From: Aptenodytes patagonicus
Taxonomy: Eukaryota; Chordata; Aves; Sphenisciformes; Spheniscidae
Reading direction: 5' to 3'
Length of the DNA: 64,000 bases
Assembly: GCF_965638725.1 (NCBI RefSeq)
Contig: NC_134950.1
Location: 32,240,932-32,304,931 of the forward strand
Position 1 is the stretch's first letter, and every line of letters starts with the position of its first letter. The notes beneath the pieces are model-generated. The model saw nothing but the letters and a program-made list of their open reading frames with translations, had not been told where the DNA came from and made no database searches. The translations under genes were made by a program, and so were the position numbers. Below are positions 13,741 to 26,500 of this stretch, in pieces.

Positions 13741-14412
13741 CCATTATCCCATTTTATATGCATACTGTAACACATTTTGTTTGTTACCAAGTCCAGCTCA
13801 TGCTGCATTACCAGCCCTTAATCTGTCATAATTTATCATTCTGCCAGTCTGTATCATCCACAGGTTTTATTGGAAGGGATTTTATATCTATTTCCATTTT
13901 TAATAAAGGTATTAGTTTGAGCCAGTACTGACTACTGCCCACCGGTTTTACACAAAACCTATTAAGCTAATGATCTGCAGCATGAAACCCCAGGAGAGCA
14001 TATGGGCATTGCTGAGTGTTGACTAATCACTCCCTGATTCTGCAAGACCAAAATCTGTTCAGGCAGGAGGTTTAATTTTAAGATAGTCATCTGTGTTCTT
14101 TCTGTAGCCAATGAAAAGAGAAATTCACTTCCAGGTGCATCCTGCCATAAAATACACAGTTAATATGTGGCCTGGATCTGCCTCTCTCACTGCACCATGT
14201 CTGTAGCTGGAGCTTAGTGGATTAACTTAGCTAAATTGCCTAATTAATTATTGAATGGCTGAAATTAAGTGATATGAACTCAAACCTGTATGTTTCTGTA
14301 CTTACAGAAGAACAGAAACACCATCCTAAGGAGCAAACAGAAATACCACTGTAATCTCAAGTATAACTGTAGCATGAACAGGAGGCTTGTGATTATCTTT
14401 GCATTTCCTCAG

Positions 14413-14514
14413 AGCATTGTGGCTGTGGACAGCAGGTCACTGAACCAGGTCCAGAAAAGGGACAGCACAGAGTACATAATCAAGAGACAAACAACGGAGG
14501 GGGAAATGGTGGCG
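14413..14514 (+). pseudogene. FABP12: FABP12 relic, exon 3
   Basis: This exon is still open over its full 102 bases, the exact family length, after a CAG acceptor (cctcag). It reads SIVAVDSRSLNQVQ, then KRD where the family has the conserved KWDGKE, then YIIKR with the fatty-acid-binding Arg position (Arg107) retained. The loss of Trp-Gly and the change of the donor from gtgag to gcgag fit decay without selection. Confidence 0.88.
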
Positions 14515-15026
14515 GCGAGCCTATTCTCAGTATCCAGTCCAGTGAGAGAGTGGCTCAGCATGTGTCTTGACATGTTCCATCTTCTTTACATAGTCAGGTC
14601 ACACACCGGGAGCATGATCCACTAAAGGGAAAGTTTGAGGTAAATTAACATGACGGACTCTACGAAAATTACATGTACATTATGAACAACAGCTTCTGAT
14701 TTATACCCAAGACTAAAAGAACTGAAATAATCTTTACTGGAGCTGTTGCATATCTTTCCCTCTTGGGTGAAAAAAATTCAAAGGAAGCCACAGGCAGAAT
14801 ATCAATCACATCAAGGTCTGCAATAGGAGGAGAGTACTTGAGTTGCTTGGAACAGACACTGCCTGGAAATCTAGAAAAATCAGGGGTTTTGATGTGACTG
14901 CTTTCACCCTCTTTGACTGCCTGTACAGCTGACTGGGTGGCTGAGGGCTAGGATGCTGTCCTTGGTCAGTCGTTAGGCACCAGGTTTCTTAAATACTGCA
15001 GCACTTGCCCAAAATTGTGGAGATAA

Positions 15027-16081
15027 TGTGCCACCTTGGCTGGACGCTAGGTGCCTACCAAGCTGCTCTATCACTCCTTCTCCTCAACTGGACAGGGAAG
15101 AGAAAATATAATGAAATAATATAAAGTCCATATCTCATGGGTCGAGATAAGTACAGGGAGAGATCACTCACCAATTACTGTCATGAGCAAAATGGACTCA
15201 ACCTGGACAAATTAATTTAATTTATTACCAATAAAACCAGAGTAGGGTAATGAGAAAACAAAACCAAATCTTAAAACACCTTCCCCCCACCCCTCCCTTT
15301 TTCCCGGGCTCAACTTCACTCCCAATTTTCTCTACTCCTCCTCCCCCCAGCGGCACAGGAGGACGGGGAATGGGGGTTGTGGTCAGTTCATCACACATTG
15401 TCTCTGCCGCTCCTTCCTCCTCAAGGGGAGGACTCCTCACACTCTTCCCCTGCTCCAGCATGGGTTCCTCCCACAGGGTGCAGTCCTTCAGGAACAGACT
15501 GCTCCAGTGTGGGTCCCCCACAGGCACAAGTCCTGCCAACAAACTTGCTCCAGTGTGGGCTCCTCTCTCTGCATGGGGTCACAGGTCCTGCCAGGAGCCT
15601 GCTCCACCATGGACTTCCCACAGGCTCACAGCCTCCTTTGGGCACATCCACCTGCTCCAGCGTGGGGTCCTGCATGGGCTGCAGGTGGATATCTGCTCCA
15701 CCGTTAACCTCCATGGGCTGCAGGGGGACAGCCTGCCTCACCATGGTCTTCACCACGGGCTGCAGGGGAATCTCTGCTCTGGCACCTGGAGCACCTCCTC
15801 CCCCTCCTTCTTCACTGACCTTGGTGTCTGCATAGCTGTTTCTCTCACCTGTTCTCACTCCTCCCTCCACTGCTGTTGTTTCACCACAGTTCCCCCCCCG
15901 GCTTTCTTAAATATGTTATCACAGAGGCGCTACCACCATCGCTGATTGGCTCAGCCTTGGCCAGCGGTGGGTCCATCTTGGAACCGGCTGGCATTGGCTT
16001 TGTTGGACACAGGGGAAGCTTCTGGCATTTTCTCACAGAAGCCCCCCTGCTACCAGAACCTTGCCACGCAAACCCAATACA
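15027..16081 (-). mobile_element. Solo LTR of an avian endogenous retrovirus, antisense
   Basis: Read on the minus strand, the element begins TGTATTGGG near 16081. It carries a CCAAT box (near 15946), a TATA-like TATTTAAG (near 15905-15915) and an AATAAA polyadenylation signal (complement of 15221-15226), and ends near 15027. I recognise the sequence as a common avian ERV LTR; its class is not certain. No gag, pol or env sequence flanks it, so it is a solo LTR left by recombination between two LTRs. No clear target-site duplication was found, so both ends are approximate. It sits in intron 3 of the FABP12 relic. Confidence 0.7.
15450..15785 (-). repeat. Minisatellite-like array inside the LTR
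   Basis: About seven imperfect units of roughly 40-55 bases each begin with ctgctcca(g/c) or a close variant and contain tggg / cacagg or ggctgcagg blocks. The array lies within the LTR between its promoter-like part and its polyadenylation signal. Long open frames over this segment on both strands come from the GC-rich repeated units. Confidence 0.65.
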
Positions 16082-16116
16082 CATGTTTAAGATGCTAGTA
16101 CAGGTGCACAGCTTAG

Positions 16117-16162
16117 ATGTCATGATACCTGCTCCATGCTGTTAGCCTATGAAGAGAACTAG
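16117..16162 (+). pseudogene. Tentative FABP12 relic, exon 4
   Basis: After a CTTAG acceptor, like the one used by PMP2 exon 4, the sequence ends in TAT GAA GAG AAC TAG (Y-E-E-N-stop), resembling the family ending Y-E-K-x-stop. TGC seven codon-equivalents earlier fits the Cys of the xxCTRxYE block. It is 46 bases against 51 and matches poorly in its first half, so chance similarity is possible. It begins only 35 bases past the LTR end. Confidence 0.33.
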
Positions 16163-19100
16163 GATCCAGTGGCACTGGACGGTGGGTAGCCTGAACTACT
16201 CATTGCTCTCTTGAAGCTGGACACCTTTGTAGCAGTCTACTCATATCCTCTTTGGGAGGCTAAGATTTCTCATCTGTCACAAAGGTCTGTGGAGAGCTGC
16301 TGACTGCACTTTCCATTTCTTCTTAGCACATTACCGATAACTAAAGAAATGCTCTGAATTCAGTGAATCTGGATAAGTTAATGGGCTCCAAAGTTGAAAC
16401 AGCTGTGCAGAGCAACATGTTTTGAATTGGGAGATCACAAAGGGAAAGTTGGACCAAGTATATGTGATAAATGACAAATTTTCAGAATTTGCTGATGGCA
16501 ACACCCTGGGAAGTAAGTCATGCTTTGTTCCTTTCTCCTTCCTTTTCCTGCTTCACACCATGATCCCATTGGATCTGGAAGTGTGACTGAAGATAAGGTG
16601 GTGTCTCAGACTGCTGACAAAACTTCCTTGTCTTGTTTTATTTTTTCTTCATGGACATTAATGACTGGAGGGGAAGGAGAAAAGCATTTTGGAAAAAAAA
16701 CAAAAGGTAAAAAAAATCCCTAAATGTAAACCTTAGGATAAAAAGGAATGAAAGGCACTTAAAACACATTTCACAGGAAACTAATTTAAGAAAACACTTA
16801 ACATATTTTCTGATTCCAGTATGTGAAATCAGATAACTGAAGATTAGGATTATATGTACAGAAACAATTTAGGACACAAGGGGAAAAAAGATTCTGCTAC
16901 CTTGAATTTAGTTCCTGTCAGAAGAAGGCCTGGTGGTAGGACAGAAGCTTTCTTATCATCCCAGACAAGAGCCATATTAACACTGCTTGCTGCAGAGGGA
17001 CAAGGGGCACAACGAGAAGTCACAGCTAGTTATTTGAAGAAAGAAAATCTGACCAAGTCTTTTGGCTGAGTGAAACATCTACTCTACTCGTTTTAGTTTG
17101 TTAACATAATCTAATAGATATCTCATGAAATCAGTTGAGATTGGTAGATAAAAACAATTAGCAGAGAAACTGAATTCATTTTGCACAGATCTGGCTATCA
17201 GGCAGGGAAAATAAATTACTATCAAGCAAGTTCACATTTTTTATAGCATTTTATTATTTGCTGTCTGGAAAATTCAGCCAAGGATTCATGCACTACAATT
17301 CTAACCTTTGCATTATCAAGTATGGAGTCATCTAGTCAAATTTACATGTGTTGGTCTGTGGTGGGTTGACACCAGCCAGCAATGAAGCACCATACAGGCT
17401 GCTACAAAATTTAATTCCATCCCAGCCAGACCCAGCCAGACCCAGTACAACAGACCTCTATACATTTCATAGAAAGAGTTAGGTACCTAGGAAAAAAAAT
17501 CCCAAATATTAAACCTCCTAGTTTCACCAAAGGAAGTGGCAGCACGTTTTCTGCCAATTTGAAGGCTATTTTTCAACTCAGCAGAAGAACATTATCAGCT
17601 TTTGTTAAGAAATAAAATAAAGGCAGGAGAATTTTTAAAACAACATTCTTCTATCTAGGGATATTTCTTCTTTCCCAAAATTATATCAAATTATTCCAAT
17701 CAGGATTTACAGTCTTTGCAATATAGTTTTTTTAAAAAAAGGAAGAGAGAAAGTAAAATCGTTAATTTAAAGATTACATTGCTGAGATTATTTCATCTAC
17801 TGTACTTTATTAGCTCCCCAGTGATTACAGGGATACAAAGCAGCAGTTACTTAGGGCCAAGATGTCATCTAGATATTAGAACTACAAAGACAAAGATGAC
17901 TTTGAAGATCAAGGAAATGATGCTTGGCTTTGTGTCTTAGATATGGAAGATTGAATGCTGAGCAGTGTTTCGAGGTATGGTTAGAAAATTATATTTGATG
18001 ATCTACAAATCATCTAGATTCTAATTCAAGAGAAAAGCACTAATTACTAGAGACAGGGACAACCATAATTTTATAACACCTCAACTGCTCAAGTTCAGTT
18101 AATGCAAATGGATAAAAGCCTTGAGTGCATCCTACTCTCATCATCATTGTCATCATGTAGAATGTGTCTCATCTAAGTTTTGACATGAAGATACAGAGCT
18201 TCATGTGGGAGCACTCTTGCTCATTTTTACAAGATATTAATACAGTTTACAAAATTATTCTTCTAGCATAGACAATGACCTTAAAATGAGAGCATTTGTA
18301 CTCTGTAATCCACCATTGGACCTCTGTTGAGTATAAAGGGGAATCCAAGGTGACTTGCTTTGATATAGATACCCATTTTCTAGACATCCACATTTATTCA
18401 GGACAGTCCCATCTAGGATATCAGCCAAGCCACAGTATCCAGAAAATATGAGATAATTCAGCTTGCCTTAACCAACAGTTAGAGAGTTAAACCCTGTATT
18501 TGACATAGGCTGGGGCTACAAGTACATAGTCCAAGCACATATTGCTCTCTTGGTGGCCACAGAACAGCTGGTGAATTACCCTTACTGCAGCTCAGCAAAT
18601 TACAACCTTATGACTGAATTAAAGATATCTGCCTTTAACTATCACAACTGAAGTTGAAGATTGAAGCCAACAACACCTCCTGGTTTACAGGTACATGCTA
18701 TTACTCTGAGACTGGGACATGCAGAAATAGATGACACACAGTGACATTTATTTCAGTGTTTTGAAAAATTGATTACTTAAAAAGTCCAGATGCTCTTAGG
18801 GATTGAGTTTGGAGTTTAATTTGTGATAACGACAATCTTTTATATGTGCTGGTTTATTGCACCAGTATCACAACACAGTTTCCAGTAAGAATGTTAAACA
18901 CATGCAAATAGCCCCTCTCTTCCAGATGCCAGAAACTAAACACTGCTTTGAAGTAAAACCCTAGATAATCCCTAAAAATTGTTGCATTATGAAATGTAAG
19001 GAGTAAGAAATTTCTTCCTTGTGCTTTAGGAATAGCTCTTTCAGGGAATGGAAAAAGGGATGGGCAATTTTCTTGGTCCCTATAGCTGTAAACACTTACC

Positions 19101-20300
19101 TTCCAGCACATACCTGCTTCATTCCTTACTGAGCTGGACAAGTCTGGGACCTTCCTTTTACTCTCATGGCCCCAGAAACCTAACCTGATTTTCAGATTTT
19201 CCTGAGAAGGGAAGTTGCTGCTTCCTCACTTATACTAAAAGAATGCTATATGAGTCAGGAAAAGGAATAAAGCTATTTGCTTTTAAAGGAAATTTTATAC
19301 AAAATTAGTAAAAGGCTTAACTTTACCATCCTGTTAAGAAAAAAAAAGAATGTTCATGAGCTTTTCCTTGCCTTTTTCCACCTTTATGTGTTCACCAAAG
19401 TAGGTTCCCCCTTTGGTAGGCATGTAGAGGGAGGAAAAAATGACAGTACTTGAAAGGGAGATTTGAATAGCTGGGCCTCAGAAGAGGCAGCGAAGACAAA
19501 GGCTCCCAAAGTACAAGGGCTTGAGTTTGGAGAGTAGGAAGTGTAAGCAACTTTAAGAAGTAGAAGCAACTTTATAGCATGAAGAGTTACTAATATACAC
19601 AGAGAGGAATAAATAGAGCAACAATTCTCTTCTGTTTTGCCTTTGCCTTTTCACAAATTTGGTTGACAGAGTATTTAGCTCAGTTTTCAGCAGTCTCACT
19701 GAAGTGGCTATTTGGAGTTAGTGCCTGCCTTTCCATTCATCTTGATGGCATTAACAAGCCCTAATTTAAGGGAAAGAGAGGCACTTTCCTTTCTAAGCAA
19801 CGGCACTCTGGTTCTTGGCAGCGCTGGCCCTCTTGTTCACATCGTAAAGCAGCTCACAGAAAATCACAGACAGACACATCTCAAGCTCACCAACTGCTCT
19901 TTTTTCAAAATGGAAAGGTTTTGCCTGTCTGCTTGGTGGGGAAGGGGAAAGAAAAGGAGAAGAGAGATCATCTTTTGTATTTTCTTCCCTCCAAAGAGGC
20001 TCATTACTAGTGTAGCTTGACATGCAGCAGAAACTAAGCAAGTTTCAAAGTGTGAGGGACATGCTTTCTGCAGAAGTTGTGTTAGGTATTGATTTAGCCC
20101 AGCTTGCCCAAGCACAGACCACCCTCTTACCTAAAAGCAGATTGAGAATTTGACCAGCCAACAAGCTAAAACCAGAGATGTCACCATTGCTAGGCAGTAA
20201 TCCAAATAATACAACTAACAAACACATTTAGTTCAAGCATCAGAATTAATGATTTCTCTCAATGTGCAACATAGCTTTTCCTCTTCAGAGATGTTACTTT
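16163..20300. other. Non-coding stretch downstream of the FABP12 relic
   Basis: No gene was recognised. Apart from a possible LTR fragment near 17.4 kb and simple repeats, the sequence is AT-rich and featureless to inspection. Confidence 0.5.
17356..17460. mobile_element. Possible ERV LTR terminal fragment
   Basis: The block starting tgtggtgggttgac followed by ccagccagcaatgaagcacca resembles the terminal sequence of avian LTRs. It is short and isolated. A 10-bp-period run (cccagccaga repeated, about 17422-17446) lies inside it. Confidence 0.4.
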
Positions 20301-20522
20301 TTGGACATGAGGAAAAATTTCTTTAGTGAAAGAGTGGTTAAACATTGGAAGAGGCTGCCCAGGGAAGTGGTTGAGTCCCCATCCCTGGAAGTATTTAAAA
20401 GACGTGCAGATGAGGCGCTTAGGGACATGGTTTAGTGGGCATGGTGGTGTTGGGTTGATGGTTGGACTCGATGATCTTAGAGGTCTTTTCCAACCTTAAT
20501 GATTCTATGATTCTATGATTCT
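20301..20522 (+). mobile_element. CR1 LINE 3' end, young subfamily
   Basis: A 5'-truncated CR1 tail encodes the relic of the extreme ORF2 C-terminus ([17 protein letters not shown]-like), then the 3' UTR and two to three copies of the ATTCTATG octamer at the end. It is nearly identical to the insertion at 31851-32208, so the two belong to the same recent subfamily. Confidence 0.92.
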
Positions 20523-23500
20523 AAGACTAAATTATGTAGTTGGTATCAGCTCTTGGTTGTTGTTATGCCAGAGCACTCAGTAAGGAGTTTCCACAAATTA
20601 TTTGGGTCATTCAAGCAATATTCAATTTTCAGACTTCAGTTGGCTTACATCACTGCAGCCTCAAGCCACTAAAAGTCATTCTCTCTCCTTACATGTAAAG
20701 CAGACCTTTAACCTCAGCTTCTGGAATTATCCTGATGTGTGTGCTTGCAGACCTGAACTTCATTTATCTCCAAGATATGAAGTTAAATGATCTTTTTAGA
20801 ATTAATTTGTTCTTTTAGTATGCAATGTTAATAATCTTGCATTTATCTTCATAATAGAAATATGAGTATGAGTAGAAAATAATCAGGATGGTGTTAATTA
20901 TAGAACTTTAAAATAATGCTCTGCTAACTTAAGTATTGATATATTTAGCACACTGATTTTTGTCACGTACACCAGGTGAGGGATCTTCCAAAATTCTCTG
21001 TAAGTAGACTTGAATCCGAAGGCCACCACTTCTGACTTATTCAGGTTGATTATGAATGTAGAAATTTTAATCTAGATTCCACGCTAGCCCAAGTGTGTAT
21101 GAAAGATGCAGGTCCCCTCTGGACAAGACTTATCTTACAGCCTTTATACTCATCCCAATAACTTTGAGACATGGTAGACACAACTTCCAAAGAACACTGA
21201 ACAGCAGTTTCATCAAGTGCCAGTGAGGATACTGGATTAAGTCTGTTCTGCTTTGATCCTAGAACATGCTACATTATTGACTACCAGACAGAAAGATTTT
21301 TTTTTTAAACAGCTACCATACTCAGGTTCTGTACCAACAAATGTTCAGGAAACACATGGGTAATTTGCACTACCAGTTGAGAAAGCAGTCTCCAATATTT
21401 TCTGCTTCACAGAGCAGAAGATGCTATGCAGCTAGGTTAGATCATATTAGGCACATAGTGGGTTTGTGGCCCCAACAGACTCCATGAGTTGTTTGGTTAT
21501 AGAGAGCCATGCTCACCCAAGAACAAGCCAATGTGTTGTCCTGGACTAGTCTAGGTTTAGTTTTAGCTACGCACTTCCAAGCACTTGCCAGGTGTGTCTC
21601 ACCGCTTACCCTACAGTGTCAGAGAGATTGTAGGAGTTTTGCTAGTCGTGTCAGTATGCTCTGGGACATCCAGTAGCTTCAGTACTGCCCCAGATTGCAC
21701 ACCTTCTGTCTAGCAGCAGGTAGTGTAAGTGTGATCATTATCCTGCTAGTGTTACTTGCAGGAACTGGCAAATAAGCCTTTCTGCCCCAAAGAAAGCTTG
21801 ATTCTCCAACATTGCGGTTGCAGCCAAGTTCTTTTATTGCTAATGGGAACAAATGCTTAACACCGTGTTGCATCTGAGAAGTTAGCTGCTAGGCAAGACA
21901 AGAAGGATCTCAGGTTGTTTCTGCTTCAGAAAATGTCTAGTTCTCTAGGGGATGAGATAGGAAAAATTCTCTCTCAGCCTCTCTAAAGACAAAAAGGGTT
22001 CAGCCTAAGTAGACACTGTGGTAATCAAGGAACAAGATTATATAATCTAATAGGTTTATAACTAGAAGTTGTCTCAGACTACCTCTACACCATTATATGA
22101 AACAACTTCAGTATTGCCCCAGATAGTTCCTTTGGCAGTAAATTCAGCAAATTAATTGCTTTGTATGTTTGTAAGTTTTAATAAGCAAAATAACTGGCAG
22201 ATTAGTTACAGGGATGCTTTCAATACGCTTGTAAGAGCTTTGCTGATTTTTTTTATAAAAATATGATTGCATACCTCAGGTATAATCAAACCAGTTCACA
22301 ACAGCAAGTTCTGATGCTACATGATTCCTCATCAGTTCTCATGCAGATAATTTTATACTGTATTCCTAAGAAGATATAGAAGGATACACCAAAACTCATG
22401 AAGAACTATTATCATTTAGGATTAGGGAACCAGAGTCCTCTTCCTTGCAAATCTATGCAGAACTGTACCTGTATGAACTGAATCACTGAGCACTTTCCCT
22501 TGATGACTTACAAACTCTGGAAGGATCTTTGTCTTCTTAACAATTGCACTTGGCCCATTGGGTTAGAGCTCTGTGGTCATCTAATGCTTCTGTAGTTTCT
22601 TAAAAACTGGCAGTGAGCCTTAAAAAACTTTCCTGTGTTGTGTATCATATTAATAGCACACGTTTAATTCAGCAATATTTGATGATATTCTATTACCATT
22701 TCAGGGATCAGGTATGGATTTAAAACACCACACTCACCACAGTGAGACTCCTTCCTGCAAGCTTATTTTCACAGCACCTACATCCGCCACCATAGTTACT
22801 CATGCTGCATTGTTCACTGCTGCAATGTGTGGAATCTGCCCAGAGATGCAAGCAGCTCAGTCAAGGTACAGAAGTCCAATGCGACATCAAGTCCTTCATG
22901 GCTTGATAATGCCACTTTCCCTGCAGATGGAGAGTCCTCACAGACAGCTGGTCTCAGTGTGACCAAGATTTTGTACTTTCCCATGACAGAGTTTGAAAAG
23001 ATCTTAATGACCTGTAACTCTTAAAATCTATCTGAAATGGGATTATGTGTATCAAGGTGATCATTTAAGCCATTTCCTCAACTCATTCCACAAAAAGAGA
23101 ACCAAGGTGGGGATTTGAACCAGGACTAATTACTGCTCCTTTTTGTCTTGGCGTTAACTACCTTGCTAGTTAATGAAGGTGGGTTCAATGGTCTCTGACT
23201 GTGCTAATGTCTTCCCGTTTCACAAGCCCATCTTTCTGTAGGAAGGAATGTGAACGGACTGGTATTTTTGACTTGATGAGCACCTTGAACATCACCCTAA
23301 AAGCAGGTTTATTTAGAACTAATTTTAAAGACTTCATGTATGAATCTTAATTCATCATCTTTACTCCAGTAAAGTGCTCCCTCTTCATAAATGTCAGTCT
23401 ATGACAGAGATCTCTATAAATGAGATCGAGACATGGTACCAGAAGAATAAAAATTTATGCTGTTGCACTACATAATAACCTGTTAGCTGGAACAGTAAAT

Positions 23501-26500
23501 GCTAGATCAAAAAAAAAAAGGATGCTTAATACTTAAGCTGAAGTCTGGGAGGAAGAAATCTCAATGCCAAAGTAAATGGGAAACTTTCCATATTCAAATG
23601 AAGAAGTGTAGGTCCTAAAGAGAAGGATCTCCACTACCCACCATGCTAAGGGAAGAAATGTCCATGCCAGCTCAGCGGGAGAGAAGGAGCATCTCCCTGA
23701 AGCCCTCTCCATGTGTGGGAACCTCCAGCCATGAACATGCTTTCGCTCCATGCAGATGCAGACAACTGTCTCACTAATAAAAAAGTAACCAAAATGAAAC
23801 TTCCCACTCTCTCACTGTCTGAGTATCAGGAGACGTAGCTTCAGTAGTCTCTTCAGCCCGAGGGAATTCAACCCTGTGTACCCCACTTCCCACTAGCACA
23901 CCCAAAGTATCAGCTCTTCTGGGCAAGAGGCACTCTACTCCTCCCTTTGAAGATGGGCCCTGGGCAGCCCCGGACACAAGTAGAATATATAAATACTAGA
24001 CTAATTCCAGAAAAAAAGAGATGTGTTTTTGTTTTTCTCTCCTAGCTTAACCAGTGGTCTGCTAGGTAACCAGGGCCTCGTTTTCCAACAGTAAAGTGAC
24101 ACGTGAAATACCAGTCACCTTTGTCAAAAGTTTTCATACATGAGCCTGAAAGTTATTTACAACTACTTTGATGCCATATTTTCTGAGAACCTCTACCCTT
24201 GGTATTGACAGTTCAAAGCATTTTATAGAATATAGGTGGAAAGCTGAAAAATCAGATAAACATAACACTTCTGCAGGAGGCCGAGGCAAGGAGACATCAG
24301 GCTTCAGGTTCATGTCCTTAAGGATAGGGAACTGACGAGAGCTGGAAGGAAACATAGCTTTTTCTGGGTATACACCAAACACAGTTCAGTCACCCCAGGG
24401 AGCCCAGCAACAACTTACCATGTATTTAGTTACAAACAAATGTTTATAGGCTAAACAAGTCATAGGCAATAACTGGACACTGGATGAACAACAGTGCAAC
24501 ACAAACAGTAAACTATTTCTTTCTACCAAGCCCATTTCTGTGCAACAGAACTGCGCTAGATGTTCGTGAAACAACCTCAGGCTTGTGACCCAGCGAGCTG
24601 TTCTCAACAGTCGAAAGCAGCATTTCTGCCATTCACTTCTTCTGCTCTTGATGCTGATGATTGTATTTGTGCCACTTATATAGGCAGGGGAAGAACCTGA
24701 GGTGCTACAACTGCAGGAGGCTTCTTTGCAGAAGCTTTATATACCAAGGAGGGCACAATCATGCCTTAATTGTGGTGAGCAGTTTGAAGGAGCAATAAGC
24801 CAGGCAGTAAATCATAAATGACAGAAGGGATTTTCAAATACTTCAATATAATTCCAGCAAGTTAGTATTGGCTTACCAGAAGTTCATGTTAACAAAACTA
24901 ATGCAGAAAGTACTGTTCGAACAGGGATATGCACAACCTAAAACCATATCAGATCATAAAAGCAACTAGGTTATGTTCAGCTTAAATAATTTGGCAGCAA
25001 GACTAAAACAATATGAAAGAATGAGGAAGCCATACCTGCAGGGGCTGAGGAAGAAAGAGTGTCTGTTAAAAAAGAGCATGTGTCTAGCCTCATGCCATGC
25101 TTGATGTCTGGTTCCTTCAGTTCTTGCCTGGGAAGATGTGCTGCGGTCCCCTCGTGTACACTGCATTGGCAGTTCCACCAGGCATTTCAGGACACCAAAA
25201 GCATGCACAAAGAGCCCCTCCCTGTTAAGGCAGCATAAACTGCTGTACTCTCATGATGGAGCAAACGCCCCACCAAGTGTTTGCAACAACCCACCCGAAG
25301 AGGAATGGCAGAACTCAGCGTAGTTTAAGGAAACATCAGAAGCTCTGAAACAAATAAAGGCAGCCAAGATAGTGGGCCCTTGCTGTAGGGAAAAGGAGGC
25401 AGCAATGCTTCTGCAAATGGCCTCGAGTGCTTCAGACCTTCAGTCAGCAGCTCAGAGGGACACTGCAGCTCTAACTCCTGCATGGTGCTTCCGTGAAGCA
25501 ATGCACACCAGCATTACAATAGCTAGCATGCAAATACAAATAGCTGATGTGGGACAAGGCTTCCAGGTCTGTTTAATTCTTCACAATGTTCTAATAGTTC
25601 AAAGACAACAGTTTGAGCAGTTACAAGCTGAAGCAGCACTTTGGTCTTTAATAGTTTGAGGAGCTTGGGAAGATGTTGAGATAAGTAGAAACCTCCTTTA
25701 AAGCACAAGGAAGGCAAATCAGTGAAACAGCTACCAGAAGGATAGCTGAAGATGTTCATTTTTCCTGAAAGATCATGTTGTCTCCACTAGAGACCCACAA
25801 TTTCGCATGCCTGCCAGCTGTGATGAGATCCTACAGAGGGCAAAAAGTAGAAGGCAGAGGGGATTTTAAAGTAATTTTTGGGCTGCAGGGTCCATTTTAG
25901 GGTTTAACTAGGTGTCGTTATTGTCACTAGCAGCTTTAGAGAGTCTGTGTATGCCAAAACTAGGGCTTGGCTGCGATAAGGGATTTGGGCACCGAGAGCC
26001 ATAGGGACATACCTTGCCCACGTCTGCTGAAGATGCCTGCTGGGAGGGATGCAGCACATGTGATGGCAAACTCTGTCTTCCCTGTGCAAGCTGCCCTGTG
26101 CCTCCAGCCCCTCTGCAGCATCCCGAGCAAGGAGCTGGTTTACTACCTGACATTAAGCAATGCATTTTATAGGCACTCTCTGATTGGAGATGTGAGTTTT
26201 TACATGCCAAACATAAGCAATGTTGAATTGTTTCTGGCAAGACAGCTCTCCAGAGTGGGAAGGGCAGGAGTGATAGATTGCTTTAGAAAACCTTCAGAGA
26301 TGCTTTTGATTCCTAACCTACTTTGTCTGGTACAAGATGAGATGAAACAAGATGGCTGTGATAGTGAAATTCAGCGGCGATGCTGCAGAGGACGCAGCTG
26401 TAAGAGGCTGCTGGCCCAGGCAAGGTGCGTGGCTGGGCAGCAGCTGGTGACCTCTGCAAACTGGCTCCTTCTCCTTCCCTCCAGCGCCCGGGGGCAGCAG

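Larger units (their letters stand above)
11354..16162 (+). pseudogene. FABP12: Unitary FABP12-like pseudogene (intron-containing FABP relic)
   Basis: A dead fatty-acid-binding-protein gene; no product is expected. Seen: exon 1 at 11354-11425, exon 2 at 12709-12879, exon 3 at 14413-14514, and a tentative exon 4 at 16117-16162. Exon sizes 72, 171 and 102 compare with family sizes 73, 173 and 102, and aligned frames show one deletion in exon 1 and two in exon 2. Further lesions are ATG to GTG at the start, an in-frame TGA at the GTW tryptophan, a second stop near the exon 1 end, and changed donors after exons 1 (AT) and 3 (GC). The introns (1283, 1533 and about 1602 bp) exclude a processed copy. 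Identity: 'xID', 'SCE', 'GRLAKP' and 'ETTP' match my memory of mammalian FABP12 better than FABP4 or PMP2, and the FABP12-FABP4-PMP2 order fits mammalian synteny. The alternative is an anonymous tandem duplicate of FABP4. Confidence 0.8.

Noticed and set aside
14651-14690. Alternative exon 4 candidate (acggactctacgaaaat resembling ACTxTATGAAAA)
   Set aside because: It lies only about 130 bases after exon 3, lacks a convincing acceptor and stop, and matches over too few bases; 16117-16162 is somewhat better.
15250-15945. Long overlapping open frames on both strands
   Set aside because: They lie entirely within the GC-rich repeated units of the solo LTR and do not resemble retroviral proteins.
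23100-23190. Possible antisense tRNA B-box (ggttcaaatcc)
   Set aside because: The T-stem does not pair and no A-box or acceptor stem is found at the right spacing.
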